NCBI GenBank assembly: GCA_041685145.1
Contig: JAWLGJ010000002.1
Span: forward strand, 62,001-126,000
Length of the DNA: 64,000 bases
From: JAWLGJ01 sp041685145
GTDB taxonomy: Bacteria; Pseudomonadota; Alphaproteobacteria; Rhodospirillales; Magnetospirillaceae
Reading direction: 5' to 3'
Positions within the stretch are counted from its first letter, which is position 1, and every line of letters begins with the position of its first letter. The position numbers and the translations under genes are program-made. Positions 61,201 through 64,000 of the stretch are shown piece by piece. The notes under the pieces are model-generated. The model saw nothing but the letters and a program-made list of their open reading frames with translations. It searched no databases and was not told the origin of the DNA.

Positions 61201-64000
61201 CGCGTCGTACAACTCCAAGTCCAGGTCGCCGGCGGCGTGGCTGAAATCGATGCGCGCAGAAGAGCCGGCGATCTCGTTGCCGGTGAGCGCAAAGGTGAAC
61301 CAATCCGGGTCGCCCTGGGTGATGACCAGGTCGTTTCGCGTGGAAACGCCGTCGGTCAGATTGAGAGGCGTGGCGGTGTCGAGGGTGTCGTTGTCCTCCA
61401 GCGCGTCGTCAACCAGCGTGACCGCCGCCGGCGCCTGGATCGCCATCGAATAGTTGGGGTTGCTGGCGCCGGCGTGGCCGTAGACGTGGACGAAATAGGT
61501 GCCGGCGTCGAGGCCCTGCAGCGAGATGTGTTCCGAGTTGCCGACCGAATAGCTGCCGGCGATGTAGTCGCCCTGCCCGCCGGAGGCGTCGGCACGGTAA
61601 AGCTCCACGTCGACGTCGCCGCGCGCGTGCTGGAAGCTCAACCGCACATGGTCGTTCTCGCCGCCGCGCGCCGCCATGCGGAAGCTGTACCAGTCGCTGT
61701 CGCCGGATTCGACGGTGAGGTTGTCATAGGTGTTGGTGCCGGTCAGGCGGCCGAAGGCGTGGGCCTCGGCCGCGGTGTCGTTGTCCTCGTAACGGTCGGC
61801 GGCGACGCTGGTGTCGACGCCGCCGGTCAGGGCGATGCTGTAATCGCCATTGGGCTCCCACCCAAAGACGCGCACCGCGTACTGTCCGGCCCCCAGCCCC
61901 GCCAGCGAGAAGCTCTCGTTGTCGGTGATGCTGTGGCTGCCGCCGATATAGGCGCCGGTATCGAGGCTGTAGACCTCCAGGTCGAGGTCGCCGTTGGCCT
62001 GGGCGAAGGTGAGGGTCACCGCCGCATTGGAGGCGGCAATCTCGTTGTCGGCGATGGTGAAGGAGAAGAAGTCCTCGTCGCCGTCATGGATGGTCAGTTC
62101 GCCGTTGCCGTGGGCGGAGCCAAAGGCGGTGGTGGAGCCGCCCAGGGTGCCCAGTGTCAGCGTCCCCATGCCCTCGAAGGCGTCCTCGGCCACGTCCGCG
62201 ATTTCCGGCGCCACCGGCGCGTTGACGCGCAGGCTGTAGGCGTTGTCCGCCCCGCCCCAGCCATAAACGTGGACGTAGTAGGTGCCGGCGGGACGGCCTT
62301 CCAGCGAGATGCTCTCGTTGTCGGTGGCGCTGTAGGAGCCGCTGAGCCAGTTGCCATCGGCGTCGTAGAGTTCCATGTCGACGTCACCGTCGGCATGGGC
62401 GAAGTTGATGGAGACCCGGTTGTCGACGCCGCCCTCGGTGGTGGTGGTGAACCTGTACCAATCGGCGTCGCCGGCCTCGGCGGTCAGCGATGCCTCCGAA
62501 CGCACGCCCTCGATGGTGCCGAGGTCGGTGGCCGTGGCGCGGGTGTCGTTGTCCTCGAAACGGTCGGGGTCGAGTGTGACCGTGCTCTCCGGGGGCGCCA
62601 CGATCGACAGGTTGTAGCCGCTGTTGCTGCCGCCGGTCGCTTCGTAGACGCGCACATAGTATTCGCCCGCGGGCAGGTGGCGTAGGTCGACCGTCTCGTT
62701 GGAGTCGTTGCTCCAGCCGCCGGCGATCATGGCGCCGGAGGCGTCATACAGCTCCAGGTTGAGGTTGCTGGCGCCGTCGTCGGAGGTCATCACCACGGCG
62801 TTCGAGGCGTCGCCGACGCCGGCGGTGGTGAAGCGGTACCAGTCCTCATCCGACGGCCGCATGGTCAGGCTGGAGAGTGCCCGCGTGGTGTCGACCAGCT
62901 CGCCCAGGTCATAGGCCTGCGCGAAGCTGTCGTTGTCCTCGTAGGCATCGGGCTGGATGACCGCTTCCGTCGGCGCCTGCACGTCGAGGGTGTATTCGAT
63001 GATGTCGGAGGCCTGCCAGCTCTCGACGCCCAGGTAATAGCGCCCCGCTTGCAGCATCTCCAGCGACGCCGCCCAGCTTTCGGAATAATCCGTGCCGCTG
63101 CCGGTCCACTTGTAGGCGTAGCCGCCAGTCACCCAATTACCGTTGGTGTCGTAGACACCAAGCTCGACCTCGTAATAGTCCAGCGCGCCGGCGTTGGCGA
63201 TGTCGATGCTGATGGCGTTGCCGCTGGCGCCGTCGCCGCCGATCTCGAAGCGATACCAGTCGGGGTCGGTGGGATCGAGGCTGAGATTGCCGGCGCCGCC
63301 AAAGGTGGTGTCATCGACGGTCGCCGCGCCGGAAAGCGCGCCCAGATCGGCCGCCTCTTCGAAGCTGTCGTTGTCCTCGGCCGCGTCGGGCGTGCCGTGG
63401 TCATAGGTCGGCAGCGACGACTCCGGCCCCGTGCCGCTGACGGTATAGCCGTACCGCGCATCGGCGTCCGGGGTGGTGCCGCGGATATAGTAGAAGCCGT
63501 CCGCCAGCCCGCCGAAGTCGATGGCGGCAACGCCGTTGACGCTCTGCGCCGTGCGCACCGGCGTGGTGGCGTCGACGCCGCTGTAGAGTTCGAGGATGAC
63601 GTTGCCGCTGGGGTCGTCAAGCGCGACCTGCACGCCGTAGGTGCCGTCCTGGGCCTGGTCGCCGGCGCCGTAGAGGTCGAACGAGTACCAGTCGTCGTCG
63701 CCGCTGCGAATGATGAGGCCGGACTCCACGACATCCCCCTCGAACACACCCATATAGGGCGCCTCCCAGGCGCTGTCGTTGTCTTCCCACCAGTCGTCGC
63801 CGGAACCGCCGGTGTTGACCCGCATGTCGTACCAGGGGTTCGAGTCACCGCCATAGCCGTAGACATTGACGTAGTAGGTGCCCGCCTCCAGGCCGGCGAG
63901 CGAGATGTATTCGTGATCGCCGATCGTGGTGGCCGAGCCAATGGCGCTGGTCTCGTCCTCACGATACAGCGCCATGTCGATGTCGCCGTAGCTGTGAAGG
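51514..64000 (-). CDS. giant type I-secreted C11 protease with PPC, dockerin/cohesin-like and Calx-beta domains (N-terminus outside window)
   Basis: The reading frame is open for 12.5 kb and continues past the right edge, so more than 4,160 residues. Numbering below starts at Met codon 63973-63975, which is internal. Residues 1 to about 1745: thirteen or so bacterial pre-peptidase C-terminal (PPC) units with EDNDT and DWYRF signatures. About 1760-2130: clostripain-like peptidase C11 with VYMAADNN, catalytic His in VIWNHGGG and Cys in GFDACLQ. About 2160-2430: two more PPC-like units. About 2438-2530: dockerin-like repeats. About 2576-2712: cohesin-like domain. About 2714-3898: ten Calx-beta domains. 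About 3900-4153: FG-GAP/VCBS-like repeats. The composition is very acidic and calcium-rich in type. Only one cysteine is visible. The downstream PrtD/HlyD genes make it a probable type I substrate acting outside the cell or on its surface. Confidence 0.88.
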   Translation of the reverse strand, partial: LHSYGDIDMALYREDETSAIGSATTIGDHEYISLAGLEAGTYYVNVYGYGGDSNPWYDMRVNTGGSGDDWWEDNDSAWEAPYMGVFEGDVVESGLIIRSGDDDWYSFDLYGAGDQAQDGTYGVQVALDDPSGNVILELYSGVDATTPVRTAQSVNGVAAIDFGGLADGFYYIRGTTPDADARYGYTVSGTGPESSLPTYDHGTPDAAEDNDSFEEAADLGALSGAATVDDTTFGGAGNLSLDPTDPDWYRFEIGGDGASGNAISIDIANAGALDYYEVELGVYDTNGNWVTGGYAYKWTGSGTDYSESWAASLEMLQAGRYYLGVESWQASDIIEYTLDVQAPTEAVIQPDAYEDNDSFAQAYDLGELVDTTRALSSLTMRPSDEDWYRFTTAGVGDASNAVVMTSDDGASNLNLELYDASGAMIAGGWSNDSNETVDLRHLPAGEYYVRVYEATGGSNSGYNLSIVAPPESTVTLDPDRFEDNDTRATATDLGTIEGVRSEASLTAEAGDADWYRFTTTTEGGVDNRVSINFAHADGDVDMELYDADGNWLSGSYSATDNESISLEGRPAGTYYVHVYGWGGADNAYSLRVNAPVAPEIADVAEDAFEGMGTLTLGTLGGSTTAFGSAHGNGELTIHDGDEDFFSFTIADNEIAASNAAVTLTFAQANGDLDLEVYSLDTGAYIGGSHSITDNESFSLAGLGAGQYAVRVFGWEPNGDYSIALTGGVDTSVAADRYEDNDTAAEAHAFGRLTGTNTYDNLTVESGDSDWYSFRMAARGGENDHVRLSFQHARGDVDVELYRADASGGQGDYIAGSYSVGNSEHISLQGLDAGTYFVHVYGHAGASNPNYSMAIQAPAAVTLVDDALEDNDTLDTATPLNLTDGVSTRNDLVITQGDPDWFTFALTGNEIAGSSARIDFSHAAGDLDLELYDAAGNRLTGSYSTSNQERIALSGYEAGQYYLRVAGYNDARNPSYDLNVNVVTGVASDRFENNDSRATATSLGTLSGTNTWSNLTAQSNDDDWYRFELQNTGRVNDQLEVLFSHAQGDVDVSLYDANGNWISGGYSVSDNETISLNGLEAGRYFVRVYGYNGQENADYALRITAPAPLVDDGYEDNDTLETASDLGTITGQRSFNGLAALDEDWYEFQLAETGGASDGVRVSFSHALGDVDAALYDAAGNWVAGSYSISDDEYISFDGLEAGTYHLKVWGWGGAQNPEYDLAFRAEGVDVRPDRFEDNDTTATATRLRDLTGRNEWTGMSIDGDDGGLSSEGANGGGDWYRFTLSADGRSGNYIQTLFSHRQGDVDMQLFSVGDEGSLSLVGGSYGVGDSERISLNGQEAGQYYLRVYGYNDAVNPDYSLVIDAAEATANIPADALESNDTRETASRLMERSVSLTNLSIHEGDVDGDLDGDWFVFTMDRAGSSGDAVSIDFDHGLGDVDMALYADDGSRLRVSQGIGNSETISLNGLSAGDYYVRVYGYAGATNPQYSLNLEAPVGVGAAPAAVSADRFEDNDTRATATGLGALRGERSYDNLTIDSGDNTAASYDGGDWYAVDVVGNGEFSVSVAFDHSRGDVDLQLYDASGALLDGSYGIGNSEAVSVDVSGASADTPITYYVRAYGYSSATNSYSMSIDAPLGNDISADRLESNNTAASATEILDASAPPQDLTIHDAADVDWFTFTTEAEGTAGDYVAVSYQGGPISFELYGADGETLIGGNTDSDGRTGISLNGLDAGTYFLKVAGDGNSTIGNYDLDLRLPAPVVDETPAQDSLTLFVYMAADNNLEGAAIDDINEMEAVNLPDNVNVVVLVDRAEGYDTSNGDWTNARAGLITHDNNTSRISSQLESVSDLGWATAEADGELNMGRQAVLTEFLDWGVSNFAADNYGVVIWNHGGGLAGSAWDDSAGHDNLSVAEVTAALQASSQVHDNGGNYGLVGFDACLQAIAGQAFDLRTADGNGWLADVFVASEDLEPGDGWDYTALLQRVAANPNLSMQDLGAAVVETYDSFYGGRSTQSALDTSGFDAVLTALDAFVDAIDPSGDGSAGGATADDWEAMVQARTQARQFYNADYRDLGGFMQAIADNGNVTTQIQAAAQGVASALENSLIRQVDVSGANGLTIYLPSNTSAASSWYNENNFAFLGETRWDDFLSMFTDDDLGGAPTGGGGSRGDFAETMDRGGFVVRAGNDTRYQAYDLGEVFGDGTEVRDVDISAGDVDWFRFQLAGDGTASDAISIVFDGAEGDLDLGLYDNQGRLLASGTASDTGEQVSLDGLQTGREYFVRVAGAGDSDTAQYRLQVAAPEPAEGSRSEGGRDFAEGISGNDSMAKAYSLGQIQLNERLPTVTGLTIDAVDLADSGDGTANGDWYVLNPSRGSDLNPNGIVVRRVDGDGALQVRLYDADGNEYTGLQVTSGADYYSVSYPETNDPVYVHVTADGEADYTLDVARRQLDVDGNGEANASDALQMLAYAMGARGALGNFISDGAQRADADDVADYLGHAELGMLDVDGNGTVGSNDSIMTLAYVMGFRNESIFTNFLSDDATRSATQAIEFLDLHMPAADRSGASASRSSELDLDAGVRLDRADGDEQIISVTPVDLSAYAGETIEIAVTYSTEPADQQVEQLTLNLYWDSSDLELQDKTLEHTGGYTIFLEDADSTDRDNDANTDRFIGVNYMDFGGNWPGDDVTMPLTLYTATFTVAEGAATTAINFTGDAANGFSLNAPSYSINVVPSVSVTAGAGGEADGSVTFTVSLSGASAADVSVAFDLGVAGDTAGSADYDADNLTLSNGLSISGGRLVFAAGTTTGTITVPVVDDDLVEGDETLTLELSDADGVVFADGADSVSAQATLSDDDAAIMTIADAADVTEGDDGDTTDMSFTVTLDKASVNDITVDYVVGAGGDTATSGDDYTATSGTLTIAAGETTGTITVPVLGDNADEGNETLTVTLSNASGASLGNTTATGTIVDDDVVASIGDATLVEGDDGSTNMVFTVTLSRNAASTVTIAYDTSDGTATAGEDYTATSGTLTIAAGSNSGTITVPVLGDTVIEGDQTFTLTLSDAQNAHLSGGGDTLEATGNITDDDTATVSVSGPAAAVGEASDGELEFTVTMSAAAETDVTVNYSLGGTATAGDDYTAASGSVTIAAGETSATISLPVLDDAIQEGSETVTVTLDGTDNASVSVDGANATATGSIADDDTVTVSVADASVTEGDGGATTTAEFEVSLNLASTSDITMNYALANGTTEAGDFDPASITGSDGITVDTNAGTITIAAGTTSGTISVTVNGDDVDEGDSETFDLQLTGLAGAQDISFDDADGGTDMTATGTIEDDDDAVVTITGPADPVAEDAGSADFTVSLSHATESGTVIDWSTANGTAIAGFGDYVAEANGTVTYAAGESGDKTFSVTINDDAVVEGDETFSVNASVASGEGSLAEGSDSHTVTIADDDTAVIDSVTLTQQGTEDNRQMIITVTLSAALASAVTIDYATADDTAVAGEDYTAKNGTLVIAPGNTTGIIRVPVTDDALYEGGDETFTVTLSNPSIDFGDGVATNDAGAVELTNTITDNDAAPTVSVESVVVDEGDGTATFTVTLSNATSEDTTVTYGTTDGTATAGEDYEAIDGETLTIAAGETTATFTVDITDDTDAGDAATEDFTVTVDTGTSTDTATGTILDDDSLWAVVRDVTVDETSGEAVFTVRLTQAADEDITLDYATADGTATAGTDYTAATGTLTIAAGETSGTITVAVDDDTAYEGTETFALNLSNIQGGGAQLANLAASATIVDAAPTISVADVSQAEGDGNMVFTVALSESVGNDVSFNYNFADGADSFTVRDGDAADGTDYDSSGLAGTATITAGSTSVTISVPVTDDATVEADEVFTLTLDSLNDGGEPVTFASGGSTETAIGTIENDDASMAVLTHSDAGTWGIQPISDLGGGDWSADEADFIQLGNYGLDWQPVGVVPLGSGGFDILAWNSSTADFGIMYDAESYQRINVIDNYGDNWSLAGGADLDGDGFTDLLVQDTNNGRIGVLDFASAASDDFEFNAVGTSDMQAVGFVDLQNDGVMDILLTGEGGEVAIIPGSASDAFDFSADAVEIGSFGDGWVARGGTDVDNDGLLDILMEYEGTDSAPEGDFGLLEVDANGENASWDWLNDFGPNWSVDGIGLYQ
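52280..55835 (-). repeat. array of ten Calx-beta domains
   Basis: Ten consecutive units of about 110-125 residues, each with the pattern V.EGDG....FTVTLS, TA..GEDYTA.SGTLTIAAGETTGTITVPV and DE..E...VTLSN...... DDD. Units are alike but not identical at DNA level. Calx-beta domains bind calcium and form rigid rods; arrays like this are typical of large surface adhesins. Confidence 0.85.
55840..56250 (-). other. cohesin-like domain of the giant protein
   Basis: About 137 residues with the layout of a cohesin: AGETIEIAVTY near the start, LTLNLYWDSSDLELQD, then YTATFTVAEGAATTAINFTG before the end. It follows directly after the dockerin-like repeats. The match is judged by eye from strand pattern and motifs and needs profile confirmation. 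Confidence 0.5.
56380..56664 (-). other. dockerin-like EF-hand repeat pair
   Basis: Two copies of LDVDGNG followed by a helix: LDVDGNGEANASDALQMLAY and LDVDGNGTVGSNDSIMTLAY, about 55 residues apart, each a Dx(D/N)xDG-type calcium loop with the dockerin-like Ser/Asn-Asp pair. The spacing is wider than in classical type I dockerins because of inserts ending NFISDGAQ and NFLSDDAT. Confidence 0.65.
57560..58700 (-). other. clostripain-like peptidase C11 domain
   Basis: The only enzymatic domain recognised in the giant protein. Its start FVYMAADNNLEGAAIDDINE, the His motif WNHGGGLAGSAWDD and the Cys motif LVGFDACLQA give the caspase-like His-Cys dyad of the C11 family. C11 enzymes cut after basic residues and often activate by self-cleavage. 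Confidence 0.85.
58735..64000 (-). repeat. array of about thirteen PPC domains
   Basis: Units of about 120-140 residues that repeat the pattern D.(F/Y)EDNDT..TAT.LG, then DWYRF, then a GDVD(M/V)(E/S)LYDA segment, a SYS..(D/N)(S/N)E.ISL.GL.AGTYYV.VYGY stretch and Y.L.(I/V).AP. The array is still running at the window edge. PPC domains are beta-sandwich modules of secreted proteases; such a long N-terminal array in front of a C11 protease is unusual. Confidence 0.85.

Noticed and set aside
63973..63975. The Met codon at 63973-63975 as the true start of the giant protein
   Set aside because: It lies inside a PPC repeat (the SYGDIDMALY pattern continues across it) and the frame stays open to the window edge, so the start is outside.

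Overview
The window (about two thirds G+C) looks like chromosome from a metabolically versatile proteobacterium, most likely an alphaproteobacterium of the Magnetospirillum/Rhodospirillales kind. That placement rests on gene content and gene order, not on any marker gene. Genes are packed into long operons, mostly on the minus strand, with many 1-11 bp start/stop overlaps. I saw no tRNA, rRNA, insertion sequence or CRISPR array.

Region 1 (1-13.2 kb) is the aerobic hybrid benzoate pathway: benzoate-CoA ligase, BoxB, BoxC, BoxD, an alpha/beta hydrolase and a DUF4863 protein. Downstream lie a FlK-like thioesterase and a PadBCD-like molybdoenzyme. The divergent regulator BoxR (XRE helix-turn-helix plus shikimate-kinase-like sensor) lies between this block and the next. 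boxA is not in the window. Region 2 (13.2-27.8 kb, minus strand) is the anaerobic pathway in the order had-oah-dch-bcrCBAD-fdx, then a tandem-GNAT gene, an SDR gene, and a five-gene branched-chain-type ABC importer probably for benzoate or related aromatic acids. Palindromes of the form TGCA-N6-TGCA, the operator type of the BoxR/BzdR family, occur at the box promoter, at the boxR/ligase divergent region and in front of had. One benzoyl-CoA-responsive repressor could therefore control both oxygen regimes.

Region 3 (28.0-31.5 kb, plus strand) is a ridA-like/DUF302/AhpD-like/CopB-type ATPase operon with a BoxR-like site at its promoter. Region 4 (31.5-36.4 kb, minus) encodes an MtrB/PioB-like porin, a decaheme MtrA-like cytochrome, a haem-binding EB_dh-family protein and a tetraheme NapC-like quinol dehydrogenase: a quinone-to-outer-membrane electron conduit with no surface cytochrome in view. 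Region 5 (36.9-43.2 kb, minus) is hypABFCDEX, a NiFe-hydrogenase maturation operon with the aerobic CO-ligand enzyme HypX and a short HypF, but no hydrogenase structural genes here. putA (proline catabolism) is divergent from it.

Region 6 (46.5-64 kb, minus) is a type I secretion locus. A giant surface or secreted protein (more than 4,150 residues, N-terminus outside the window) is followed by an outer-membrane beta-barrel-like protein, a PrtD-type ABC exporter, a HlyD-type adaptor and a lipoprotein. The giant protein combines PPC repeats, a clostripain (C11) protease, dockerin-like calcium repeats, a cohesin-like domain, ten Calx-beta domains and an FG-GAP/VCBS tail. It has a single visible cysteine, the predicted catalytic one.

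Working model: aromatic acids are imported, activated once to benzoyl-CoA, and sent to Box epoxidation with oxygen or to ATP-driven ring reduction without it. BoxR de-represses both when benzoyl-CoA accumulates.
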